In this document: piece by piece, positions 37,611 through 47,738 of the stretch
How positions within the stretch are numbered: position 1 is the first letter of the stretch
Layout of the letters: each line of letters begins with the position of its first letter
Made by a program: the position numbers and the translations under genes
The notes under the pieces: generated by a model
Database searches by the model: none
Seen by the model: only the letters and a program-made list of their open reading frames with translations
Told to the model about the DNA's origin: nothing
Assembly (NCBI GenBank): GCA_016722285.1
Contig: JADKGI010000009.1
Coordinates: 1-64,000, forward strand
Direction of reading: 5' to 3'
From: Saprospiraceae bacterium
GTDB lineage: Bacteria > Bacteroidota > Bacteroidia > Chitinophagales > Saprospiraceae
DNA: 64,000 bases

Positions 37611-39926
37611 ATGAAATTCGCCTTTTTAATTAGTATGTTGGTTTTTATGTTTCCAAACCAAAAGCAAAGAGTCTTCCTGATAGGAGACTCAACGATGGCT
37701 ACCAAAAAGGAGTCGGATGCTCCTGAAACCGGGTGGGGACAGGTGTTACATCTGTTTTTTACAAAGGAAATCGAGTTCTATAACCATGCTGTAAATGGCA
37801 GAAGCACAAAAAGTTTCAGAGACCTGGGGCATTGGAAGGCGGTTTTGGAAAATTTAAAGAAAGATGATTATGTCATCATTCAGTTTGGACACAATGATTC
37901 GAAGATGGATGATACTTTGCGCTATGCTGAAGCAAATACGGATTATAAAGCCAATCTCATACGATATATTGAAGAGATAAGAAAAAAAGAAGCCATTCCT
38001 ATCCTATGTACACCAGTTAACAGAAGAAAGTTTGACTCTGATGGAAAGTTTGTTGATCAGCATGGTGATTATCCCAAAGTAGTAAGAGAAGTGGCAAAGT
38101 CTCTCTTTGTTGACTTAATAGATTTGCATTCTGAAAGCCAAATGATTCTTGAGACATTGGGCGAAGAACCATCAAAAAATATGTTTATGCATTATCAGGG
38201 AGGCATATTCAGCAAATTTCCAAATGGTATTACTGACAATACTCATTTCTCTCCTTTTGGAGCTAAAATGATTGCCGCAGCCTTTTGTAAATTACTGGTT
38301 GATAAAGGTCATCCATTGAGACAATATCTCATTAAGTCAGCTTTTCCAAATAAATATCAATATGAAGTACCGCTAGTGTATGAACCTTATTTCAGAAAAG
38401 ACACCTTTGATATCACCAGATACGGAGCAAAATCAGATGCAAGTTTTATCAATACTTCTGCCATCACTAACGCAATAGATATAGCAAATGCAGCTGGTGG
38501 AGGAACTGTATTTATCCCATCAGGTTTATGGATCACAGGCCCAATAATATTAAAGAGTAATGTAAATTTGCATTTAGACCAAGGAGCTTTACTTCAGTTT
38601 ATTGATGACCGATCTCATTATCCCATTGTCGAGACTACCTGGGAAGGGCAAAAAGCTTTTCGTTGTCAGGCACCCATCTGGAGTGTTGGCCAATCAAACA
38701 TTGCTATTACCGGTAAAGGAATAATAGATGGTTCTGGCCAATTGTGGAAATCTGTCAAGAAATCTAAATTGACAGACTCACAGTGGGATCAATTGGTTAA
38801 ATCAGGTGGGGTAGTGGAAGACAAAACATGGTATCCATCAGAGCAATCAAGGGTAGGAAATGCCACAGAATGGGCAAAAAAACTGACACCCGGAAAGACA
38901 ATGGCTGATTACGAAATGGTAAAAGATTTTTTAAGACCCAATATGTTGAGTTTATTAGAATGTAATAATGTCTTAATCGAGGGAGTTACTTTTCAGAATT
39001 CTCCGGCATGGACACTACATCCGCTATTATGCAATCATACGACTTTCAGAAACGTACATGTCAAAAATCCATGGTTTGGCCAGAACAATGATGCTATAGA
39101 TCTGGAGTCATGCAGATATGGAATCGTGGATGGGTGTACCTTTGATACGGGTGATGATGCCATTACCATCAAAAGCGGAAGGGATGAAGAAGGGCGGAAG
39201 CGCGGTATTCCTACAGAAAATATTATTATTACCAATACTACCGTATTTCATGGACACGGTGGCTTTGTCATAGGTAGCGAAATGTCGGGTGGTGTGAATA
39301 ATATATTTGTCAACAATTGTACTTTTTTAGGTACAGACATTGGTCTCAGATTCAAAACAACCCGTGGCAGAGGTGGAAAAGTAAGTGATATTTTTATTTC
39401 TGATATCAATATGTCAGAAATCGTAGGCGAATCGATCCTGTTTGATATGTATTATGCTGCTGTGGACCCAATAACACTCATAGGTGACAAGAAAGTGGTC
39501 TCAATTATTGCAGCTAAACCAATAGACGATGGTACTCCGATTTTTCAGAATTTCTTCATGGATAACATACAATGTAAGGGGGCTAATTCGGCTTTGCTAA
39601 TGAATGGTTTGCCCGAGATGAATATCAAAAATGTAAACTTGACAAACTCAAGTATTAAGTCAGAACGAGGTATCTACATTAATGATAGTGATGGCGTTTT
39701 GTTGCAAAATGTTTCCATTTATCATAAGACTGGATCATTGCTTAATATCAATAATTCCAAAAATGTTACAGTTGATCAAATTAAGTTTACGAATGGTACC
39801 ACTCAAACGATACAGATCAATGGAGATCAGATAAGAAAAATTAATTTAATAAGAAAAAAAGGTGAAGCCTGGATGATGGATGTTAATATGGGTAAAGAAG
39901 TAAATAAAAAGGAAGTTAAATATTAA
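37611..39926 (+). CDS. Bifunctional rhamnogalacturonan acetylesterase (CE12-like) - GH28 polygalacturonase
   Basis: Intact 771-aa secreted fusion. Residues about 20-250 are an SGNH/CE12-like esterase: block I FLIGDSTMATK with the nucleophile Ser, block II NHAVNGRSTKSFRD, block III IIQFGHNDSK and block V DNTHFSPFGA with the catalytic His. Residues about 263-760 are a GH28 parallel beta-helix: FDITRYGAKSD, GGGTVFIPSGLWITGPI, NNDAIDLESCR, DTGDDAITIKSG, GHGGFVIGSEMSGGV and LRFKTTRGRGG, giving the catalytic Asp residues, His and the RxK substrate site. It is expected to deacetylate and cleave homogalacturonan or RG galacturonides. It is the first gene of the rightward operon, under the palindrome at 37552. 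Confidence 0.9.
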   Translation: MKFAFLISMLVFMFPNQKQRVFLIGDSTMATKKESDAPETGWGQVLHLFFTKEIEFYNHAVNGRSTKSFRDLGHWKAVLENLKKDDYVIIQFGHNDSKMDDTLRYAEANTDYKANLIRYIEEIRKKEAIPILCTPVNRRKFDSDGKFVDQHGDYPKVVREVAKSLFVDLIDLHSESQMILETLGEEPSKNMFMHYQGGIFSKFPNGITDNTHFSPFGAKMIAAAFCKLLVDKGHPLRQYLIKSAFPNKYQYEVPLVYEPYFRKDTFDITRYGAKSDASFINTSAITNAIDIANAAGGGTVFIPSGLWITGPIILKSNVNLHLDQGALLQFIDDRSHYPIVETTWEGQKAFRCQAPIWSVGQSNIAITGKGIIDGSGQLWKSVKKSKLTDSQWDQLVKSGGVVEDKTWYPSEQSRVGNATEWAKKLTPGKTMADYEMVKDFLRPNMLSLLECNNVLIEGVTFQNSPAWTLHPLLCNHTTFRNVHVKNPWFGQNNDAIDLESCRYGIVDGCTFDTGDDAITIKSGRDEEGRKRGIPTENIIITNTTVFHGHGGFVIGSEMSGGVNNIFVNNCTFLGTDIGLRFKTTRGRGGKVSDIFISDINMSEIVGESILFDMYYAAVDPITLIGDKKVVSIIAAKPIDDGTPIFQNFFMDNIQCKGANSALLMNGLPEMNIKNVNLTNSSIKSERGIYINDSDGVLLQNVSIYHKTGSLLNINNSKNVTVDQIKFTNGTTQTIQINGDQIRKINLIRKKGEAWMMDVNMGKEVNKKEVKY

Positions 39927-39944
39927 TAATTTTAAGAGAGATTA

Positions 39945-41897
39945 ATGAAGAAGTTATATTTAGGTGTCAGTATTTTAACATTTCTACATTTTGGAATAAA
40001 GTCAGTTGCTCAAATTGACATGGCCAAAAACATGGCCCATACCATCATGTTTCAGTACAGGGATTCACTGGTTGTAAAAAAGTATATCAATCACCTTGTG
40101 CAGGATAATTTGTCGGACGGAAAGGAAACTGATATTGAAGTTGCTAATAATAGACCGGCAAATTGGAATTATGAAATAGGAGTTGTTCTGCAGGGGTTTG
40201 ATAAATTGTGGAAAACTACAGGAGATCCTCAGTATCTGAATTATACCAAAAAAATAATTGATCATTTTATTGGAGCAGATGGCGAGATAAGAACGTACAA
40301 TATGGATGAATTCAATATCGATAATATTCCGACAGGAAGACAACTCATCAGTTTGTATTATGCTTACAGAGATAAAAAGTATCTCCTCGCTGCAAATAAA
40401 TTAGCATACCAGCTGGAATGGCAACCAAGGACGAAGTCCGGGGGATATTGGCATAAGCACAAGTATCCATATCAGATGTGGCTTGATGGATTGTATATGG
40501 GGCAGCCATTCAGAAGCGAATATGCGATATTAACAAAGAATACGAACCTTTGGGACGATATAGCGCAGCAGTTTATATTGATGGAGACGGGAAGCAGGGA
40601 TGCAAAAACGGGACTGCTCTATCATGCATTTGATGAAAGCAAAATTCAGAAATGGTCAAATCCAAAAGATGGCAAGTCACCTGAATTCTGGAGCAGGGCT
40701 ATGGGTTGGTATATAATGGGTTTAGTAGATGTCATGGAAGTATTTCCACAAGATCATCCTAAAAGAAGGGAATTATCAGCCATATTACTGAGACTGGCGA
40801 CGGCACTTGAGAAATATCAGGATACTGATTCCGGTACCTGGTGGCAGGTGACTGACAAAGCTCATCAGGAAGGTAACTATCTGGAGAGTTCCGGATCGAG
40901 CATGTTTGTAGCAGCCACATTGAAAGCAGTACGGCTGGGAATGCTTCCTGAAAAATTTAGTGTCATGGCTGGTAGAGGGTATAAGGGGATTTTGCAGGAG
41001 TTTGTGACGAAAGATAACAATGGTGTATATCATCTGAACAGAGCAGTTTCTGGAGCAGGATTGGGCGGTAGTCCATATCGGGACGGATCATACGATTATT
41101 ATGTCAAAGAGCCAAAACGAGATGACGACCTAAAAGCTGTGGGGCCATTCATTCAGGCGGCTATCGAATATAATCTGGCAGGTCTTCAAACTATCGGAAA
41201 ATCAAAAAGTATTTTATTAGACAGATATTTCAATAATGAATATAAAGACGGAGAAAGATATCATTATACTTGGGAGGATAAATTTGATTCCGGTTTTTCA
41301 TGGTTTGGGAGTATATTTACGAAGTATGGCGCAATTCTGAACAATTTGGATGCAGCACCTACTTTGAAAGGCCTCGAAAAAGCAAATGTGTATATTATTG
41401 TAGATCCTGACACTGAAAAAGAGACAGCAAAGCCGAATTATATATCTGATATCGATGTGGAAATTATAAAAGAATGGGTGAAAAACGGAGGTCATTTGCT
41501 TTTAATGACCAATGATACTACAAATGCAGAAATCAAACAAACTAATGAATTGGCTAAAGCTTTTGGGATCGAGTTTACCGATAAGAATATCAATTTTGTA
41601 AAGAATGACCAATATGAACAGGGGACCATCATGATTCCTAAAGGTAATGAAGTGTTCCAGTCCGGGGCTCAGGTATATGTGAAAGAGTTGGTTACCTTAA
41701 AAGTGAAAAAACCTGCCAAAAAACAAGTTGTTCAAGGCAAAGATATTATTATGGCAACATCAGAATATGGAAAAGGTAAGGTTTTTGTCATCGGCGACCC
41801 ATGGCTTTATAATGAATATTTGTGTGGCAGGAAGTTGCCAGGCACATTCCAGAATTATCAGGCAGCAGACGAGTTGGTGAAGTGGTTATTAAAATAA
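39945..41897 (+). CDS. GH105 unsaturated rhamnogalacturonyl hydrolase with C-terminal DUF4350-like domain
   Basis: Intact 650-aa secreted protein (signal MKKLYLGVSILTFLHFGIKSVA). Residues about 40-400 form a GH105 (alpha/alpha)6 barrel: WNYEIGVVLQGFDKLWKTTG, YPYQMWLDGLYMGQPFRSEYA, LLYHAFDESKIQKWSNPKDG, EFWSRAMGWYIMGLVDVME and SGTWWQVTDK. It should remove the 4,5-unsaturated uronic acid left by pectate or RG lyases. Residues about 470-650 match a DUF4350/GATase-like module (ANVYIIVDPDTEKE, IIKEWVKNGGHLLLMTND, GKGKVFVIGDPWLYNEY). The start is 18 bp after the previous stop. Confidence 0.9.
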   Translation: MKKLYLGVSILTFLHFGIKSVAQIDMAKNMAHTIMFQYRDSLVVKKYINHLVQDNLSDGKETDIEVANNRPANWNYEIGVVLQGFDKLWKTTGDPQYLNYTKKIIDHFIGADGEIRTYNMDEFNIDNIPTGRQLISLYYAYRDKKYLLAANKLAYQLEWQPRTKSGGYWHKHKYPYQMWLDGLYMGQPFRSEYAILTKNTNLWDDIAQQFILMETGSRDAKTGLLYHAFDESKIQKWSNPKDGKSPEFWSRAMGWYIMGLVDVMEVFPQDHPKRRELSAILLRLATALEKYQDTDSGTWWQVTDKAHQEGNYLESSGSSMFVAATLKAVRLGMLPEKFSVMAGRGYKGILQEFVTKDNNGVYHLNRAVSGAGLGGSPYRDGSYDYYVKEPKRDDDLKAVGPFIQAAIEYNLAGLQTIGKSKSILLDRYFNNEYKDGERYHYTWEDKFDSGFSWFGSIFTKYGAILNNLDAAPTLKGLEKANVYIIVDPDTEKETAKPNYISDIDVEIIKEWVKNGGHLLLMTNDTTNAEIKQTNELAKAFGIEFTDKNINFVKNDQYEQGTIMIPKGNEVFQSGAQVYVKELVTLKVKKPAKKQVVQGKDIIMATSEYGKGKVFVIGDPWLYNEYLCGRKLPGTFQNYQAADELVKWLLK

Positions 41898-41925
41898 ATT
41901 TAGTCCAAAAACTCAAACATTTTAT

Positions 41926-42369
41926 ATGAATTTAATAGTAAACAGAAGTATCCAAATATGCATGATTTTAGTAATTCCCTTCACTTTGAGTGCACAAAAA
42001 AAGGATATCACTCAGGTAGAAAAAAGCATGGAATTATTAAAGCAATTGATGATGGAACCCAGTCTTGATGGATTAAATAAAATAGTTGATGATAAGCTAT
42101 CTTATGGTCATTCGAGCGGATTTGTAGAGAATAAAGCATCTTTTATCAATAAATTGGTTTCGGGAGATTCTGACTTTGTCACTATAGACAACACTGATCA
42201 GGAGATCATCATCAATGGAAAGACGGCCCTGGTGCGTAATATACTTTCAGCCACTACGAATGATAAAGGTGTTGCCGGTCAGATAAAACTAAAAATATTA
42301 TATGTTTGGGTAAAACAGAAAAAAGCATGGAAACTTTTAGGAAGGCAAGCAGTAAAAATTATTAATTGA
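41926..42369 (+). CDS. Small secreted NTF2/DUF4440-like protein
   Basis: 147-aa protein with a signal peptide (MNLIVNRSIQICMILVIPFTLSA) and an NTF2-like fold: LMMEPSLDGLNKIVDDKLSYGHSSGFVENKASFINKLVSGD, then VRNILSATTNDKGVAGQIKLKILYVWVKQKKAWKLLGRQAVKI. Proteins of this fold can bind small ligands or act as lyases or isomerases, but no catalytic residues can be assigned here. It lies 28 bp after GH105 and 16 bp before uxaB, so it is within the galacturonate operon. Confidence 0.7.
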   Translation: MNLIVNRSIQICMILVIPFTLSAQKKDITQVEKSMELLKQLMMEPSLDGLNKIVDDKLSYGHSSGFVENKASFINKLVSGDSDFVTIDNTDQEIIINGKTALVRNILSATTNDKGVAGQIKLKILYVWVKQKKAWKLLGRQAVKIIN

Positions 42370-42385
42370 TAATTTGTAGAATAAT

Positions 42386-43881
42386 ATGTTTTTACCTACA
42401 TTAAGCATAAAGAACTTATCTGGAGTATCTGAATCGAACAATCTCTTAAAACCTTCTGATTCACACCTCCACTTACCCGAAAGAATATTGCAGTTTGGTA
42501 CAGGCGTTTTACTTCGCGGCCTTCCGGATTATTACGTTGACAAGGCTAATAAAACTAATATTTTCAATGGGAGAATAGTGGTAGTTAAATCTACAAATGG
42601 TGGAGACTTCGGCGCTTTTGAAAATCAGGATTGTCTTTTCACCCATTCTATAGCTGGCTTGGAGAATGGCAAAATAGTTGAGAAAAATATTATTAATACC
42701 TCGATAAGTCGTGTATTACAAGCTCAAACGCAATGGAGAGATATTTTAGATTGTGCTGAAAATGCTGATATCGATATTGTTTTTCAAACACCACAGAATA
42801 TGGATTGGCATATTCAGAAGAAATAATAGCTGATCTTATACCGGCTTCATTTCCTGGCAAGATGCTTGCTTATTTGCACCACAGGTACACTTATTTCAAC
42901 GGAGACCTAACTAAAGGATTGACCATAGTTCCTACAGAATTACTAGATAAAAATGGAGATTTATTGAAGGGATTTGTTTTGGATCTGGCTGAATTTAACA
43001 AGATGGATGAGTCATTTATACAATGGTTGAAGTCAGCAAATACATTTTGTAATTCCTTGGTTGACAGGATAGTACCCGGAGTTCCTGAAAAAAATGAATT
43101 GAAAGAAAAACATAAACAACTTGGTTATACAGATGACTTATTGCTTGTCTCAGAGCCTTTTGGTCTATGGGCTATTGAAGGAGATGCCGCAGTAATTGAA
43201 AAATTGAGTTTTTCAACCATTGATTCGGGTGTTAAGATCATTCCGGATATATCTATTTACAAAGAGTTGAAATTGAGATTGCTCAATGCTACCCATATTC
43301 TCAGCACGGGTAAGGCAATTCTTTCGGGCTTCCATACCGTAAGAGAAGCCATGAATGACCAGAAATTTGAGGAGTGGATCAAAGAATTAATGTCAGAAAT
43401 AGATGTCAGTCTTACAATAGATATTGCAGAAGAGATCAGGAAGGAGTTTGAACAAAGTGTCTTCAGTAGATTTGCAAATCCTTTTATTGAGCATCATTGG
43501 AGTAGTATCACACTTAATTTTACGACCAAAATGAAAATAAGAGTTATTCCACTAATAGATATGTTTGTAAGTAATCATGGGAAGTTACCTGAAAAAATGT
43601 GCTATGGGTTTGCTGCATACCTTCGGTTTTCTATTCCTGATAATCAAATTGGGGATCAATATTTTATAACAATAGATAATGCTGAATTTCTAATCAAAGA
43701 TCAATATGCAGATTATTTCTATAGCTTGTCTGCCAGTCATAAACTTGCTGAGGTGATTCATGAGATTTGTGCAAATGTGGATATTTGGGGAAAGGATCTC
43801 ACCTTAATCCCCGGATTTTTTAAATCGATTTTAAATCATTATCTGGCTTTAGACTCCAAGCCTTTAAATACTGTAGCTTGA
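42386..43881 (+). CDS. uxaB: Tagaturonate reductase (altronate oxidoreductase, frameshifted)
   Basis: About 498-aa member of the mannitol dehydrogenase family; reduces D-tagaturonate to D-altronate with NADH, step two of galacturonate breakdown. The N-terminal Rossmann part shows ERILQFGTGVLLRGLPDYYVDKAN and GRIVVVKSTNGGD. The C-terminal part shows KMLAYLHHRYTYFNGDLTKGLTIVPTELLDKNGDLL, VDRIVPGVPEKNELKEKHK and NATHILSTGKAILSGFHTVREAM. One base is missing in the T5 run 42780-42784; restored, it reads DIVFSNTTEYGLAYSEEIIADLIP. It is followed directly by uxaA. Confidence 0.92.
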
Positions 43882-43882
43882 A

Positions 43883-45559
43883 ATGACAATAAAAGATATA
43901 TTGCATAAAAAGGAACAAATATCATATTTAAAAATTCACTCTAATGACAATGTCATGGTGGCCCTTCGCAATCTGAATATAGGTGATCGAGTGCATATTG
44001 ATGGTGAAGATATAATTCTGAGTACGAATGTCAAAGCAAAGCATAAATTTTCACTGGTCAACTTGGACAAAGGAGATGATGTCTTCATGTATGGTATTAA
44101 AGTTGGAAAAGCTAAATATGCTATTTCGAAAGGCGAGGTACTTACTACTGAAAATGTAATCCACCAAACCACTGATGTAAAAGGCAAAACATCAACAATA
44201 GGGTGGTCAGTACCAAATGTAGAAGGCTGGAAAGAAACTACCTTGAATGGTATCGCCAGATCTGACAATTCAGTTGGTACAGCAAATTATTGGATAGTAT
44301 TCCCATTAGTTTTTTGCGAAAACAGAAATATTGAATTGATCAAAGATGCTATTATGGAAGCCCTAGGCCAAAATAGCAATCAGAAATACAGAAGTTTTGC
44401 CAGGAAGGCATTGCGCGTTTTTATAGATAGTCAACAGAATAATATAGAAACTTCGGAAGAACTTTTTGTTCCATCGGAAGAAGAGATAAATCCTTTTCCA
44501 AATGTAGATGGAGTTCAATTCATAACGCATCAGATGGGATGTGGGGGTACAAGGCAAGATGCTGAGACTTTATGCGGCTTATTGGCGGGGTATGTGACTC
44601 ATCCCAATGTAGCAGGCGTAACTGTTTTGAGTTTAGGTTGCCAAAATGCCCAATTTTCAATATTAGAAAGGGAAATCAAAAAACGTAGCCCTAACTTTAA
44701 TAAACCGATATATTATTTTGACCAGCAGACATTGGGTACTGAAGAAAAATTGATCCAACAGGCTATCAAATCGACTCTGGCAGGTATGGCAGAAGCCAAT
44801 AAAATAACCCGAAACGCATCACCATTAAATAATCTGGTAGTTGGACTGGAATGTGGTGGGTCAGATGGGTTTTCCGGCATTTCTGCCAATCCACTGGTTG
44901 GTTATGTTTCCGATATGATCGTAGCATTAGGAGGAACAGTGATATTATCTGAATTTCCTGAACTCTGCGGTGTAGAACAGGAATTGGTAAATAGATGTGT
45001 TTCTGAAGATTTGTCCGTAAAATTTCTGGATCTAATGGAAAGATATGAAAAAACTGCCATTGATGCCGGGTCAGGATTTGATATGAATCCTTCGCCTGGA
45101 AATATAAAGGACGGCCTCATCACGGATGCTATGAAATCAGCAGGAGCGGCAAAGAAGGGTGGGACATCTCCCATTACTGACATTTTGGATTATCCTGAAA
45201 AGGTAACAAAAAAAGGACTTAACCTGTTATGTACTCCGGGAAATGATGTGGAATCAACGACCGCACTGGCTGGTTCGGGAGCAAATTTGATTCTTTTTAC
45301 TACCGGTCTCGGTACACCAACAGGAAATCCTATTGTGCCTGTGATTAAAATATCGAGTAATTCTGAAATAGCGGTTAAGATGTCAGATATCATCGATTTT
45401 GACGCTGGTACGATCATCAGGGGCGAAGAATCTATTGAAGAAGCAGCACAAAGGTTACTAAAATTGATAATTGAAGTAGCCAGCAATGAAAAGAAGTGCA
45501 AAGCAGTAATCAACAGACAACAAGATTTTATTCCCTGGAAAAGAGGAATTTCACTATAA
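43883..45559 (+). CDS. uxaA: Altronate dehydratase
   Basis: Intact 558-aa enzyme dehydrating D-altronate to 2-keto-3-deoxygluconate, an iron-dependent reaction in the cytoplasm. The N-terminal SAF domain covers about residues 15-100 (NVMVALRNLNIGDRVHIDGEDI, GKAKYAISKGEVLTTENVIHQT). The catalytic part includes DGVQFITHQMGCGGTRQDAETLCGLLAGYVTHPNVAG, GLECGGSDGFSGISANPLVGY and SAGAAKKGGTSPITDILDYPE, followed by NLLCTPGNDVESTTALAGSGANL and FTTGLGTPTGNPIVPVIKI. The start lies one base after the uxaB stop. Confidence 0.96.
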   Translation: MTIKDILHKKEQISYLKIHSNDNVMVALRNLNIGDRVHIDGEDIILSTNVKAKHKFSLVNLDKGDDVFMYGIKVGKAKYAISKGEVLTTENVIHQTTDVKGKTSTIGWSVPNVEGWKETTLNGIARSDNSVGTANYWIVFPLVFCENRNIELIKDAIMEALGQNSNQKYRSFARKALRVFIDSQQNNIETSEELFVPSEEEINPFPNVDGVQFITHQMGCGGTRQDAETLCGLLAGYVTHPNVAGVTVLSLGCQNAQFSILEREIKKRSPNFNKPIYYFDQQTLGTEEKLIQQAIKSTLAGMAEANKITRNASPLNNLVVGLECGGSDGFSGISANPLVGYVSDMIVALGGTVILSEFPELCGVEQELVNRCVSEDLSVKFLDLMERYEKTAIDAGSGFDMNPSPGNIKDGLITDAMKSAGAAKKGGTSPITDILDYPEKVTKKGLNLLCTPGNDVESTTALAGSGANLILFTTGLGTPTGNPIVPVIKISSNSEIAVKMSDIIDFDAGTIIRGEESIEEAAQRLLKLIIEVASNEKKCKAVINRQQDFIPWKRGISL

Positions 45560-45571
45560 AAAATATGTGTA

Positions 45572-46975
45572 ATGGCTAGAAAATTTTTGGATGATAATTT
45601 TTTATTGTATTCCCCGACAGCTGAAAGGTTGTACTTTGATTATGCCAAAGATATGCCTGTTATTGATTATCACAATCATCTTTCGCCGCAACAAATTGTC
45701 GAAAACACACAATTTGAAAATATAACGCAAGTATGGCTTTATGGCGACCATTATAAGTGGAGAGCTATGCGAACACACGGCATCGACGAGTCCTATTGCA
45801 CCGGAAACAAAACGGATTGGCAAAAATTTGAAAAATGGGGTGCAACAGTTCCCTATACACTTAGAAATCCGCTTTACCATTGGACACACTTGGAGCTTCA
45901 GAGATACTTTGGAGTGGAGGAACTATTGTCACCATCATCGGCAAAACATATATATGATGCGTGTAATGAAAAACTACAATCCGAAGAGTATAGGGTCAAT
46001 GGTTTGTTGCAAAAAATGAATGTCGAGTTGCTTTGCACAACAGATGACCCTCTGGATTCACTTGAATTTCATGCTGATAAAAATTCTTCACAACCTGAAT
46101 TTGGAACTATGTTGCCTGCCTTCAGGCCTGATAAGTTTATATTGATTCAAAATCCTTTGTTTATATCATATATCGAAAAGTTGTCCGGGTTGACAATATC
46201 AAAGATAACCAGTTATGAATCCCTTATGAAAGCATTAAAAACAAGAGCTGAATTTTTTCATTCAAAAGGTTGCCTTGTAGCGGATCATGGCTTAGAATAC
46301 ATATGTGCGGATAATTATACGGCGGAAGAAATAGAGACCATATTTCAGAAGGCGATGTCTGGTCAGGCTTTATCACGTATAGAAGCTACCAAATATATGT
46401 CAGCTATATTGATTGATTTGGGTAAAATGTATCATCATTTCGGGTGGGTACAACAATTTCACCTTGGTGCTTTAAGAAACAATAATTTGAGAGCTTTGAG
46501 GACTTTGGGTCCTGATACAGGGTGGGATTCGATAGGAGACTGGTCTCAGGCGTGCGCTTTGTCTTTATTTTTGGGAAGGTTGGATGAAGAAAATACTTTG
46601 ACAAAAACCATCATTTATCCACTTAACCCTGCAGATAATGAAGTCATGGCGACCATGATAGGAAATTTCAATGACGGCAGCATCAGAGGAAAAGTGCAAT
46701 TTGGGTCATCATGGTGGTTTCTCGATCAGAAAGATGGTATGGAAAAACAAATAAATGCTTTATCAAATATGGGCTTGTTAAGTTGTTTTATAGGTATGCT
46801 GACGGACTCGAGAAGCTTTTTATCCTTTCCTCGTCACGAGTATTTCAGAAGAATTCTGTGCAATATTTTTGGCAATGAAATAAAAAAAGGAGAACTGCCG
46901 AATGATATCGAATGGACTGGAAAAATCATTCAGGATATATGCTATTATAATGTGAAAAATTATTTATTGGCATAA
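45572..46975 (+). CDS. uxaC: Uronate isomerase (glucuronate/galacturonate isomerase)
   Basis: Intact 467-aa amidohydrolase-fold enzyme converting D-galacturonate to D-tagaturonate (and D-glucuronate to fructuronate). Motifs: MPVIDYHNHLSPQQI with the metal-binding HxH, WRAMRTHGIDESYCTGN, LCTTDDPLDSLEFH, FRPDKFILI, VADHGLEYI, HHFGWVQQFHLGALRNNN, and FGSSWWFLDQKDGMEKQINALSNMGLLSCFIGMLTDSRSFLSFPRHEYFRR. It lies 12 bp after uxaA and supplies the first step of the pathway. Confidence 0.97.
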   Translation: MARKFLDDNFLLYSPTAERLYFDYAKDMPVIDYHNHLSPQQIVENTQFENITQVWLYGDHYKWRAMRTHGIDESYCTGNKTDWQKFEKWGATVPYTLRNPLYHWTHLELQRYFGVEELLSPSSAKHIYDACNEKLQSEEYRVNGLLQKMNVELLCTTDDPLDSLEFHADKNSSQPEFGTMLPAFRPDKFILIQNPLFISYIEKLSGLTISKITSYESLMKALKTRAEFFHSKGCLVADHGLEYICADNYTAEEIETIFQKAMSGQALSRIEATKYMSAILIDLGKMYHHFGWVQQFHLGALRNNNLRALRTLGPDTGWDSIGDWSQACALSLFLGRLDEENTLTKTIIYPLNPADNEVMATMIGNFNDGSIRGKVQFGSSWWFLDQKDGMEKQINALSNMGLLSCFIGMLTDSRSFLSFPRHEYFRRILCNIFGNEIKKGELPNDIEWTGKIIQDICYYNVKNYLLA

Positions 46976-47229
46976 TCTTTTATAAATTTGTGGTAATTGC
47001 TTCGGTATTTGCTTTCAAATCGTAAAATTATCTTTTTTAATTGAAATGGATCAAGCCTAAACAATTACAATTTGTTCATTAATAATTAATTTACACACTA
47101 TATAATATGTAGAAAAATTTATGTCGAAAAGAGTAGTACCCTTGGGGGATATCATGCTAATCTAAGCGAAGACAAAGATTTGATGAAAGGGGAAAGTAGT
47201 GGTCGAGTACAAAGATAAATATTGAGATT
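46976..47229. other. Gap within the galacturonate region
   Basis: The 254 bp between uxaC and the YhcH-type gene contain no gene or clear terminator. A TAAATTTG box lies at 46983-46990, but its best upstream TTG is only 13 bp away, shorter than the usual spacing. An internal promoter is possible but not shown. Confidence 0.35.
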
Positions 47230-47694
47230 ATGATTATAGATACAATTAAAAATGCCTACAAATACGACAATGTACACCCATTATTCAGGAAAGCATTTGA
47301 TTACATCAGTAATATGGATCTGAAAAATTGCCCTGAAGGAAAGTCAGAAATAGCTGAGGGTCTGAAGTCCATTGTCAGCAATGCCCCTGGCAAAACCAAA
47401 GAAACCAGTCTTGCAAAATTTGAATGTCATGATCAGCACATAGACATTCAATTATGTATTGCCGGACATGAATCCATTGGATGGAAACCCAGAGAAAATT
47501 GTAAATTACCTAACGGGGATTATAATGATGAGAAAGATGTACGTTATTTCAGTGATGCTCAGGATACGTTTTTTGAACTGACCGGCGATCAGTTTGCGAT
47601 ATTTTTTCCTGAAGACGTCCATGCCCCTATGATAGGCGTGGAAGGCTTTAAAGACGAGATGATTAAAAAAATGGTCATCAAAGTAAAAATTTAA
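47230..47694 (+). CDS. YhcH/YjgK/YiaL (DUF386) family protein
   Basis: Intact 154-aa cupin-like cytoplasmic protein. Family features: HPLFRKAFDYISNMDL, ETSLAKFECHDQHIDIQLCIAGHESIGW and FAIFFPEDVHAPMIGV, with metal-binding His and Glu residues on the cupin face. Relatives include the beta subunit of evolved beta-galactosidase and proteins from sialic-acid and uronate operons, where anomerase or isomerase roles are proposed. Its place before the KDPG aldolase gene suggests a helper role with uronates or their derivatives. Confidence 0.88.
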   Translation: MIIDTIKNAYKYDNVHPLFRKAFDYISNMDLKNCPEGKSEIAEGLKSIVSNAPGKTKETSLAKFECHDQHIDIQLCIAGHESIGWKPRENCKLPNGDYNDEKDVRYFSDAQDTFFELTGDQFAIFFPEDVHAPMIGVEGFKDEMIKKMVIKVKI

Positions 47695-47738
47695 ATACAT
47701 CTTAATTAACTTTTAATAATAATAAAAAATATTAAATA

